In this document: positions 1 to 4,786 of the stretch, piece after piece | How the letters are laid out: each line of letters starts with the position of its first letter | Position numbering within the stretch: the first letter of the stretch is position 1 | From: an uncultured Eggerthellaceae bacterium | Lineage (GTDB): Bacteria > Actinomycetota > Coriobacteriia > Coriobacteriales > Eggerthellaceae | DNA: 5,036 nucleotides | NCBI GenBank assembly: GCA_946631805.1 | Contig: CAMPAJ010000147.1 | Coordinates: 1 to 5,036, forward strand | Direction of reading: 5' to 3' | Position numbers and translations under genes: made by a program | The notes under the pieces: model-generated | Seen by the model: the letters and a program-made list of their open reading frames with translations, nothing else | Databases searched by the model: none | Told to the model about the DNA's origin: nothing

Positions 1-556
1 CGTGCTCGATATCGCCGGCGGCACCGGCGACGTATCGCGTTGGGTCGCGCGCGTGCACAAGCCGCGCCACATCCAGTGCACCGACCTCGTGCCCGAGATG
101 CTGGAAGTCGCCCGTATGCACAAGGCCCACGGCGATTTCGGGGACGTCCCCATCGATTTCGACGTCGTGGATGCGCAGAACATCCCCTACGATGACCAGA
201 GCTACGACGTCATCACCATGGCCTACGGCATCCGTAACATGCCGAACCGCCCGAGGGCGCTCGCCGAGATGTATCGGGTCCTCAAGCCGGGCGGCGCGCT
301 CGTGTGCCTGGAGTTCTCGACGCCGCCCAATCCTGTGTGGCGTACGCTCTACCGGTTCTACCTGCGCCATCTTATTCCGTTTTGGGGCGGGCTCATCACG
401 GGCGACAAGTCGGGGTTCGTGTATCTGGCAAGCTCCATCCAAGCGTTCCCGGACCAGAAGGGCCTGGCGGAACTCATGGAGCAAGCTGGATTCCACGATA
501 TCACGTGGAAGAACTACACGGGCGGCATCGCCGCGGTGCATGTGGCATATAAATAG
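1..556 (+). CDS. menG: Demethylmenaquinone methyltransferase MenG/UbiE family, 5'-truncated by the window
   Basis: This is a class I SAM-dependent methyltransferase that, by family knowledge, C-methylates demethylmenaquinone in the last step of menaquinone synthesis. The reading frame runs from base 2 to a TAG at 554-556; the GTG at base 2 is an internal valine codon, not a start. Counting from there (184 residues), the SAM-binding motif I is LDIAGGTGD (2-10), an acidic motif follows (DLVPEML, 28-34), and RVLKPGGALVCLEFS (92-106) matches the UbiE/COQ5 signature. The C-terminal family landmarks PFWGG, LITGD and YLASSIQAFP (126-150) and NYTGGIAAVH (171-180) are intact. Full-length members have about 230-250 residues, so roughly 50-60 N-terminal residues are missing only because the window starts inside the gene. 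MenG rather than UbiE is preferred because of the suspected actinobacterial host; the sequence alone does not separate naphthoquinone from benzoquinone substrates. Confidence 0.93.
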   Translation, partial: VLDIAGGTGDVSRWVARVHKPRHIQCTDLVPEMLEVARMHKAHGDFGDVPIDFDVVDAQNIPYDDQSYDVITMAYGIRNMPNRPRALAEMYRVLKPGGALVCLEFSTPPNPVWRTLYRFYLRHLIPFWGGLITGDKSGFVYLASSIQAFPDQKGLAELMEQAGFHDITWKNYTGGIAAVHVAYK

Positions 557-621
557 CAACGCAGCCGGTGGGCCGAGCTCGCGGCCGATTGCGGTTTGAC
601 GTTTCCAGACGATAGGCAGTT

Positions 622-1086
622 ATGGATACAGACTTTTCTTTGGTTGCCGCCACTTGTTCGGCGGAGCAGACGAGCGCCGTGGGAATGGCGCTCGCATCGT
701 GTTTGCAAGCGGGCGACGTCGTGCTGCTAACGGGCGATCTGGGCGCTGGCAAAACCCAGTTCGTCAAAGGCGTGGCTGCCGGGCTGGGTGTGCGCGAGAA
801 GCCGACGAGCCCGACGTTCAACATCGTTTTGTCCTATACATCGGGTCGCTTGCCCCTGCATCATTTCGATTTGTACCGTCTTGACGAGGAGGGCCAGCTC
901 GAAGACATCGCATTGCGGGAATACCTCGAGTCGGGTGGCGTTTGCTTCGTCGAATGGGCGGAAAAGTTCCCGAGGGCATTCGATGAATTCTTGAGCGTGC
1001 GCATTCGGAAGGAAGGCGAAGACGGCCGCATCGTTTCGGCAGCTGTCCGCGGGGCGCGTGCAGCCGAGCTTTTGGAAGCTTGGGAG
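622..1086 (+). other. tsaE: TsaE module (residues about 1-155 of the fusion)
   Basis: The P-loop is GDLGAGKT (residues 38-45), the exact form typical of TsaE/YjeE. SPTF (63-66) and HFDLYRL (81-87, with the Walker-B-like D83) follow at the usual spacing, and EWAEKFP (111-117) carries the conserved Glu-Trp pair. The length of about 155 residues matches stand-alone TsaE. By family knowledge this ATPase binds the TsaB-TsaD pair and its ATP hydrolysis is needed for repeated rounds of t6A synthesis. All visible motifs are intact, so the module is expected to be active. It ends in a charged helix-like stretch (about 145-160) that runs into an acidic Ser/Gly/Ala-rich linker. Confidence 0.93.
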
Positions 1087-3933
1087 CGGAAGCTCGCTAG
1101 CGTCGACGGCGAGCTGGAGCGTGAAGGCGGGAGCGCTTCGGGCGAGGATGCCGATTCGGGCGAATGCAGCGGAAACGAGTTTGGAGCGCCTGACCCGTCG
1201 CCCGCGTCCGGTCGAGCCGACGACCGCGCGTCCAATGCGGGGGAACGCGCCGGCGCAGCCGCGCGTGGCGCGATGGCGGGAGGCGAGCCTATCGTGCTGG
1301 CTTTCGACACGGCAAACGAGGTCATCGCCATAGGCATCGGCGCGCTCGATGCGCAAGCGCGCACCGTGCGCCTCGTAGCCACGCGAGAGGTGCAAGCGCA
1401 CCGCGCATCCAACACGCAGCTTATTCCCAACGTCGAAGACCTCCTGAGCGCCTGCGGTATCGCGCGGGAGCGCATCGCATGCGTGTGCGTGGGGCGTGGC
1501 CCGGGGTCGTTTACGGGTGTGCGCATTGCCATGGCGACGGCTAAAGGTGTGGCCAGCGCTTTGGACACGGGCCTCGTGGGCGTTTCGTCGCTCGATGCCG
1601 TGGCGTGGAACGCGCAAGCGACGGGGGTGCGCGGAGACGTGCTGGTCGTGGCGGACGCGATGCGCAAGGAAGTGTACCCGGTACGGTACCGCTTGGACGA
1701 CGAGGCCGCTCACCGGTTATCCGCAGATCGCGTCGTGAAGGCACAGGTGCTCGCCGACGAGGTGGGTGCGGGCCAGGTTGCCGAGCAAACCGTCATGGGA
1801 GATGCCCTGGTCAAGTATGCCGAGCTATTCGAGCCCCTGGGCGGACGGGCGCCTCAAGATTTGTGGGCCGTGACGGGCCGAGGGCTTCTTCTGGCCCTGC
1901 AAGCTGCATGGCGGGATGGCTCGTGCGACCCGCTCGATGCCGCGGCGCACGATCCCGCGTTCGCACTGCCCGTGTACACGCGGCTTTCGGATGCGGAAGA
2001 AAACGAGCGCATCCGCCTGGCCAGGACCGACGAGAAGAACCTCACGACCGGGGTGCAGGACGTCGAAGCGCTTCGCTATGTTCTGGGGCTGCAGGGCGGA
2101 CGCCTGCACAGCGACGACGAGCCCGCTCATGCGCCCGGGGCTCCTGGCGCGACGCCGTCGTCGACGAACGGGGAGGCGTCCTGCGCTCCCGATGGCGGCA
2201 AGGGGCGCGCGACGATGCACGAGCTTTCCAGGCTTGTCGCGATACCCGACGCGAGCGGCGTGGCATACCATCCGCTGGATGCCGGCCATGCCCAGGATGT
2301 GGCGGCTCTCGAGGCCAAGGCGATGGGCAGCGATGCGTGGAGCGCCCATCTGGTGGCCGATGAGCTTTTGCAGAAGAATCGCAGCTGGTGGGTTGCCGAA
2401 CACGAAGACCGGGTCGTTGGATATGCCGGGGGGCTGGTCGTCGACGGTGACCTTCAGATTCTGAAAATCGCCGTGGAACCGTCGTTTCGAAGGCGCGGTA
2501 TTGCGCACGAGCTGCTCGAACGCGTGGCGGCCGATGCTCGAAACCTGGGAGCGCAATCATGCTCGCTGGAAGTGCGCGCCTCGAACGAGGGCGCGCAGGC
2601 GTTTTACAAAGCGCATGGCCTTGCCAGCGTGGGCGTGCGTCCGCGCTACTACTCCGATCGCGAAGACGCGGTCATCATGCAGGGGCCCCTGCCGGCGGAA
2701 AGCCACGATGTGGCCGGCATGGAGCTCAAGCACCTTTCGTACGGAACGGATGCGGGCCTGCCATCGACCGGAGGCCCTGTAAGTACGGACGGAAAGGGCG
2801 AGGACGGCGCTACTGCCACGCCGGATGCGCTGGATAGCGGCACGAGCGCTCTGCCGAAGCCTTTGATCTTGGCCATCGAGTCGTCATGCGACGAAACGGC
2901 GGCTGCCGTAGTGGACGGTGCGGGGGAGCTGCTCTCGGACGTCGTCGCGTCGCAGATCGATTTCCACGCCCGCTTCGGCGGCGTCGTTCCCGAAATCGCC
3001 AGCCGCAAGCACATCGAGGCGATTTGCGGTGTGTGCGAGGAGGCCCTGGCAACGGCATCGAAGCAGGAGGCTTCGGTTTCCGGGGACGATAATGTGCCGG
3101 ACCATCGGTGGCCTGGTGGCGTTTCGTGGCGCGACCTGGATGCGATTGCCGTTACCTATGCGCCGGGCCTCGTGGGCGCCCTCGTCGTGGGCGTGGCGTT
3201 TGCCAAGGGCGCAGCTTGGGCGCTGGATGTGCCGTTCATCGGCGTGAACCACCTGGAAGGGCATTTGTACGCGAACAAGATCGGCGCGCCTGATTTTGCG
3301 CCGCCGACGGTCGTCTCGCTCGTTTCCGGTGGAAACACGATGCTGGTACACATGCGCGACTGGGGCGATTACGTGACGCTCGGCACGACGATCGACGACG
3401 CGGTGGGCGAGGCGTTCGACAAGGTCGCGAAAGCGCTGGGGCTCGGATACCCCGGCGGTCCCGTCATCTCGCGCTACGCCGCGCAGGGCGACCCGGCGGC
3501 CATCGAGTTCCCGCGCGCGATGCTCCATTCGCACGACCTGCGCTTCTCGTTGTCGGGCCTCAAGACGGCCGTGGTCAACTACATCAATCGGGAGCGTCAG
3601 GCGGGCCGCGAGCTCAACGTGGCCGATATCGCCGCGAGCTTCCAGCAGGCCGTCGTGGACGTTCAGGTGTCAAAGGCGAAGACGGCACTGCAGCAAACGG
3701 GCGCCCGCACGTTCTGCCTCGGCGGCGGGGTTGCCGCCAACCCCGTGCTGCGCGGCGCCTACGAGCAGCTGTGCGCTCGCATGGGCGTGCGCTTGGTCAT
3801 GCCGCCGCTTTCGAGCTGCGGCGACAATGCCGGGATGATCGCGCTCGTGGCCCTGGATAGGTATCGGCAGCGCAAGTTCTTCGACCTTTCTGCCGATGCG
3901 TATGCGCACGCCGACCTGGACGAGCCGTACTAG
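622..3933 (+). CDS. tsaE-tsaB-rimI-tsaD: Four-module fusion TsaE-TsaB-RimI-TsaD: tRNA t6A37 threonylcarbamoyltransferase complex plus ribosomal-protein alanine acetyltransferase
   Basis: One 1103-residue open frame holds four cytoplasmic modules: TsaE-like P-loop ATPase (about 1-155), TsaB (about 222-456), RimI-type GNAT acetyltransferase (about 546-690) and TsaD (about 747-1103). By family knowledge TsaD with TsaB transfers threonylcarbamoyl from TC-AMP to A37 of ANN-decoding tRNAs, TsaE is the ATPase that recycles the complex, and RimI acetylates the N-terminal alanine of ribosomal protein S18. Each module keeps its key residues (see the module entries). The joints (about 156-221, 457-545, 691-746) are rich in Gly, Ala, Ser, Asp and Glu and look disordered. 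The ATG at 622 is chosen because TsaE homologues begin about 35-40 residues before the P-loop, as here; the Shine-Dalgarno is weak (AGG at 614-616). The next in-frame ATG (685) would cut into the fold. The gene lies 65 bases after menG, in the same direction, with no convincing promoter between. Similar tsaE, tsaB, rimI and tsaD genes are often neighbours, so fusion of an operon is the natural origin. A sequencing artefact is unlikely because no frameshift or stop is needed. Confidence 0.95.
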   Translation: MDTDFSLVAATCSAEQTSAVGMALASCLQAGDVVLLTGDLGAGKTQFVKGVAAGLGVREKPTSPTFNIVLSYTSGRLPLHHFDLYRLDEEGQLEDIALREYLESGGVCFVEWAEKFPRAFDEFLSVRIRKEGEDGRIVSAAVRGARAAELLEAWERKLASVDGELEREGGSASGEDADSGECSGNEFGAPDPSPASGRADDRASNAGERAGAAARGAMAGGEPIVLAFDTANEVIAIGIGALDAQARTVRLVATREVQAHRASNTQLIPNVEDLLSACGIARERIACVCVGRGPGSFTGVRIAMATAKGVASALDTGLVGVSSLDAVAWNAQATGVRGDVLVVADAMRKEVYPVRYRLDDEAAHRLSADRVVKAQVLADEVGAGQVAEQTVMGDALVKYAELFEPLGGRAPQDLWAVTGRGLLLALQAAWRDGSCDPLDAAAHDPAFALPVYTRLSDAEENERIRLARTDEKNLTTGVQDVEALRYVLGLQGGRLHSDDEPAHAPGAPGATPSSTNGEASCAPDGGKGRATMHELSRLVAIPDASGVAYHPLDAGHAQDVAALEAKAMGSDAWSAHLVADELLQKNRSWWVAEHEDRVVGYAGGLVVDGDLQILKIAVEPSFRRRGIAHELLERVAADARNLGAQSCSLEVRASNEGAQAFYKAHGLASVGVRPRYYSDREDAVIMQGPLPAESHDVAGMELKHLSYGTDAGLPSTGGPVSTDGKGEDGATATPDALDSGTSALPKPLILAIESSCDETAAAVVDGAGELLSDVVASQIDFHARFGGVVPEIASRKHIEAICGVCEEALATASKQEASVSGDDNVPDHRWPGGVSWRDLDAIAVTYAPGLVGALVVGVAFAKGAAWALDVPFIGVNHLEGHLYANKIGAPDFAPPTVVSLVSGGNTMLVHMRDWGDYVTLGTTIDDAVGEAFDKVAKALGLGYPGGPVISRYAAQGDPAAIEFPRAMLHSHDLRFSLSGLKTAVVNYINRERQAGRELNVADIAASFQQAVVDVQVSKAKTALQQTGARTFCLGGGVAANPVLRGAYEQLCARMGVRLVMPPLSSCGDNAGMIALVALDRYRQRKFFDLSADAYAHADLDEPY
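1285..1989 (+). other. tsaB: TsaB module (residues about 222-456 of the fusion)
   Basis: The module opens with the ASKHA-fold strand VLAFDTANEVIAIGI (225-239) and carries the TsaB/YeaZ hallmark GRGPGSFTGVRIAMATAKG (291-309). It closes with LPVYTRLSDAEE (449-460), which corresponds to the Pro-x-Tyr-x-Arg tail motif of the family. At about 235 residues it has the usual TsaB size. By family knowledge TsaB is a catalytically degenerate paralogue of TsaD that dimerises with it and creates the TsaE docking site. Here it is tethered both to TsaE upstream and, through RimI, to TsaD downstream. An in-frame ATG (1273-1275) sits just before the module but has no good Shine-Dalgarno sequence, so separate translation is not supported there. 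Confidence 0.93.
2200..2217 (+). promoter_or_regulatory. Possible internal ribosome-binding site and ATG before the RimI-TsaD half
   Basis: Within the linker between the TsaB and RimI modules, AAGGGG at 2200-2205 lies 9 bases before an in-frame ATG at 2215-2217 (M532). Starting there would give a 572-residue RimI-TsaD protein. The linker before the TsaB module (ATG 1273) and the one before TsaD (ATG 2719, M700) have no comparable Shine-Dalgarno. It may be a remnant of a once separate gene, an active second start, or chance in GC-rich sequence. Confidence 0.3.
2257..2691 (+). other. rimI: RimI-type GNAT N-acetyltransferase module (residues about 546-690 of the fusion)
   Basis: The acetyl-CoA-binding motif A is IAVEPSFRRRGIAHELL (616-632), with the R/Q-x-x-G-x-A core as RRRGIA. 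SLEVRASNEGAQAFYKAHGL (648-667) follows. It contains E650 and Y662, which align with E. coli RimI E103 and Y115, the proposed catalytic residues. The tail RPRYYSDREDAVIM (673-686) matches the end of RimI. Length (about 145) is that of free RimI. By family knowledge RimI acetylates the N-terminus of ribosomal protein S18, and some homologues act on other N-termini; the substrate here cannot be read from sequence. rimI is commonly found next to tsaB, which explains its place in this fusion. Confidence 0.9.
2860..3933 (+). other. tsaD: TsaD module, catalytic t6A transferase (residues about 747-1103 of the fusion)
   Basis: The module begins at LILAIESSCDETAAAV (748-763), the usual TsaD N-terminus. 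It contains the PVPEIASRKH-type segment (VVPEIASRKH, 788-797) and a stretch from K862 to L882 that fits the glycoprotease/TsaD family pattern. This includes the metal-binding NHLEGH (876-881; H877 and H881). The third metal ligand is D1068 in SCGDNAGM (1065-1072). Other family motifs are DDAVGEAFDKVAKALG (925-940), RFSLSGLKTA (974-983) and GGGVAANPVLR (1034-1044). Two features stand out: SGGNT (902-906) where bacterial TsaD usually has SGGHT, and about 20 extra residues near 811-835. By family knowledge this module carries the transfer reaction with TC-AMP and tRNA. Its C-terminus is the natural end of the chain. Confidence 0.95.
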
Positions 3934-3961
3934 TGACATCATCCGTGCTGGAAGTTGCTCG

Positions 3962-3976
3962 TTTGGCTTCGCCTAA
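3962..3976 (+). repeat. Extra copy of the element-A box 1 (TTGGCTTCGCCTAA)
   Basis: TTGGCTTCGCCTAA at 3963-3976 recurs exactly at 4020-4033, 57 bases later, where it forms most of box 1 of element A. The bases before it (CTCG against TTCG) are also similar. It stands alone here without a matching second box, so it looks like a partial duplication. Confidence 0.8.
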
Positions 3977-3980
3977 TCCG

Positions 3981-4100
3981 TCCCACCGCCCCGCGAGCTC
4001 GGGGTGGTGGGCCTTTCGCTTGGCTTCGCCTAACCTAAGTGGATTACAGGGACAGTGGCTGCAGAATCGCTCAAGACCCACCACCCCGAGCTCGCGGGGC
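3981..4100 (+). repeat. Structured repeat element, copy A
   Basis: The copy starts with TCCCACC (3981-3987) and then has a perfect 24-bp inverted repeat, 3988-4011 against 4077-4100. Between the arms are box 1, TTCGCTTGGCTTCGCCTAA (4015-4033), 25 variable bases (4034-4058) and box 2, CTGCAGAATCGCTCA (4059-4073), with 3-base joints on both sides. The same order and spacing occur in inverted orientation in copy B. I do not recognise the family. The layout, a long stem closing a conserved core, suits a structured RNA or a palindromic intergenic repeat. Confidence 0.8.
3982..4017 (+). terminator. Terminator-like hairpin after the tsa fusion gene
   Basis: CCCACCGCCCCG (3982-3993) pairs with CGGGGTGGTGGG (4000-4011), giving 12 base pairs including one G-U, around the 6-base loop CGAGCT. 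Only a short run of three T follows (4014-4016), so it is a strong stem with a weak U-tract. It begins 49 bases after the tsaD stop and is well placed to end that transcript. Its right arm is also the left arm of repeat element A, so it can pair with a second partner downstream. Confidence 0.55.
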
Positions 4101-4102
4101 TA

Positions 4103-4150
4103 CCCGGCCGGGGTCGCGGGGTTCCCGACTGCGCTGCGTGCATTCGGGAA
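4103..4150. repeat. Two small palindromes downstream of element A
   Basis: CCCGGCCGGG at 4103-4112 is a perfect palindrome. TTCCCGA (4122-4128) and TCGGGAA (4144-4150) are a 7-bp inverted repeat with a 15-base loop. There is no T-run after either, so neither is a good terminator. They may be chance in GC-rich sequence. Confidence 0.35.
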
Positions 4151-4179
4151 ACAGTTCTGGAAGTATGCACGGAGGGGTT

Positions 4180-4227
4180 CTGATACACCCAACCAGGTAG
4201 GGTGTATCAGCGATAGGGTGTATCAGC
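4180..4227. repeat. Three-copy GGGTGTATCAG cluster (one inverted, two direct)
   Basis: CTGATACACCC (4180-4190) is the exact reverse complement of GGGTGTATCAG at 4200-4210, separated by 9 bases. A further direct copy lies at 4216-4226; the two direct copies share 14 bases (TAGGGTGTATCAGC, at 4198-4211 and 4214-4227) with a 16-base period. The inverted copy can pair with either direct copy, giving two exclusive hairpins. It could be a protein-binding site array, a hairpin, or both; no T-run supports a terminator. Confidence 0.75.
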
Positions 4228-4243
4228 TTGGCTCGAATGGGAA

Positions 4244-4361
4244 GCCCTGTGGGTGCGGGGCGGGGGTTGTGAGCGATTCTGCAGGCACAAATCCTGTTAT
4301 ACATATCAGTTAGCCGAAGCCAAGCGAACAGCCCCCGCCCCGCACCCACAGGGCGGTGGGA
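4244..4361 (-). repeat. Structured repeat element, copy B (inverted relative to A)
   Basis: Read on the - strand it has the architecture of copy A: TCCCACC (4361-4355), then the 23-bp perfect inverted repeat 4354-4332 against 4266-4244. Box 1 is TTCGCTTGGCTTCGGCTAA (4328-4310, one mismatch to A), followed by 25 variable bases (4309-4285, 14 identical to A). Box 2 is CTGCAGAATCGCTCA (4284-4270, identical), with 3-base joints. Aligned with A, six stem base pairs differ and all remain paired; one pair is gained or lost. In this copy box 1 can fold as UUGGC-UUCG-GCUAA with a UUCG tetraloop on the - strand RNA. Confidence 0.8.
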
Positions 4362-4480
4362 TGGGTGATATGTTCAGCAGCGACGTCTCTTCTGATTGGG
4401 CGTTTCGTAATGGGGCCTTGCCTTGTGGCTGCTTAGGCTGTTAGCGGACGGTGGATTAGCCTGGATACCGTATGAACTTC

Positions 4481-4509
4481 TGCAATCCACAAGATATGGG
4501 TGTTATGAT
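4481..4509 (+). promoter_or_regulatory. Candidate extended -10 promoter for the small membrane protein and tat genes
   Basis: TATGAT at 4504-4509 is a good -10 hexamer and is preceded by TG at 4501-4502, the extended -10 form. The sequence 17 bases upstream (TGCAAT, 4481-4486) is a poor -35. Transcription starting near 4516 would leave a leader of about 30 bases before the ATG at 4548. No other convincing promoter lies between the repeats and this gene. Confidence 0.45.
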
Positions 4510-4547
4510 GTGACGATGTACGCAATCTTTTCCGATAGGAAGTAAGC

Positions 4548-4763
4548 ATGGCTCAAAAACAACAGAAGTCCAAGCAGAAGCTCACGGCGGCCCAGAAGGA
4601 AGCCCGCATCAAGGCTGCCGAGGATCGCGCGAAGCGTGAGCAGGAGGCAAAGGCCCGCAAGGAGCGCACGAAGCAGATCTTCACGATCGTCGTATGCGTG
4701 ATTCTGGTGCTCGCGCTCGGCATCCCGACCATTGGCCTCGCCGCTCTTGGTGGCGGAGCTTAA
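4548..4763 (+). CDS. Small basic single-pass membrane protein, 71 residues, function unknown
   Basis: The ATG at 4548 follows AGGA (4537-4540) at a 7-base distance, a good ribosome-binding site, and the frame closes with TAA at 4761-4763. Residues 1-43 are highly charged, rich in Lys, Gln, Ala and Glu, and predicted helical or coiled-coil (LTAAQKEARIKAAEDRAKRE lies at 12-31). Residues 44-66 (from IFTIVVCVILVLALGIP) form one transmembrane helix and the chain ends in a short Gly/Ala tail (GGGA). By the positive-inside rule the basic N-terminus should face the cytoplasm. The gene sits 20 bases before the TatA/TatB-family gene in the same direction, so the two are probably co-transcribed. I do not recognise the family. 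A link with Tat export is suggested only by position. Confidence 0.78.
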   Translation: MAQKQQKSKQKLTAAQKEARIKAAEDRAKREQEAKARKERTKQIFTIVVCVILVLALGIPTIGLAALGGGA

Positions 4764-4768
4764 GCCAC

Positions 4769-4786
4769 AAGGAGAGATGCGCCTTG
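4769..4786 (+). promoter_or_regulatory. Shine-Dalgarno site that decides a TTG start
   Basis: AAGGAGAG at 4769-4776 is a strong ribosome-binding site. The nearest ATG (4777) abuts it and opens a frame with no Tat-like sequence. The TTG at 4784-4786 is 9 bases beyond GGAG and opens the frame MFGIGGFELF, a typical TatA/TatB N-terminus, so TTG is the start. Confidence 0.8.

Larger units (their letters stand above)
3934..4547. other. 614-base intergenic region rich in inverted and direct repeats, no convincing gene
   Basis: No open frame here has a credible start, ribosome-binding site and protein-like sequence. From left to right the region holds: an extra copy of box 1 (3962-3976), a terminator-like hairpin (3982-4011), structured element A (about 3981-4100), two small palindromes (4103-4112 and 4122-4150), a triple GGGTGTATCAG cluster (4180-4227), structured element B in opposite orientation (about 4244-4361), and a roughly 190-base right flank. 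In that flank I see a 7-bp inverted repeat (GTGGATT 4451-4457, AATCCAC 4484-4490) and a candidate promoter (around 4501-4509). No tRNA or rRNA was recognised. Confidence 0.75.

Noticed and set aside
571..586. GGCCG/CGGCC hairpin between menG and the fusion gene as a terminator
   Set aside because: Only five base pairs and no following T-run; more likely base-composition noise.
595..630. TTGAC at 596-600 as the -35 of a promoter for the tsa fusion gene
   Set aside because: The -10 at the normal spacing would fall on the start codon (TTATGG, 620-625) and is a poor match; transcription would start inside the gene.
727..1713. 328-codon open frame on the - strand, and similar long frames opposite the fusion gene (861-1667, 1825-2556, 2884-3534)
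   Set aside because: They lie opposite strongly supported domain-coding sequence. Their translations are Arg/Ala/Pro/Ser-rich with no recognisable motif, as expected of antisense frames in GC-rich codons.
4180..4227. GGGTGTATCAG copies as a CRISPR array
   Set aside because: The repeats are too short (11-14 bases), the only spacer is 2 bases, and one copy is inverted.
4295..4304. TGTTATACAT inside element B as an extended -10 promoter
   Set aside because: It lies in the variable spacer of the repeat, has no -35 and no gene closely downstream; copy A does not keep it.
3933..4313. 126-codon + strand frame after tsaD (GTG start overlapping its stop)
   Set aside because: It has no ribosome-binding site, runs through the terminator hairpin, element A and the 11-mer cluster, and its sequence simply mirrors those repeats.
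3981..4361. Elements A and B as integron attC sites
   Set aside because: GCCTAAC at 4028-4034 fits one core-site pattern, but copy B lacks it and there is no matching GTTRRRY/RYYYAAC pair at the stem ends. No cassette gene is present either.
4071..4444. Frames at 4071-4349 (-) and 4253-4444 (+)
   Set aside because: Both are within the repeat region, lack plausible starts and show no protein-like pattern.
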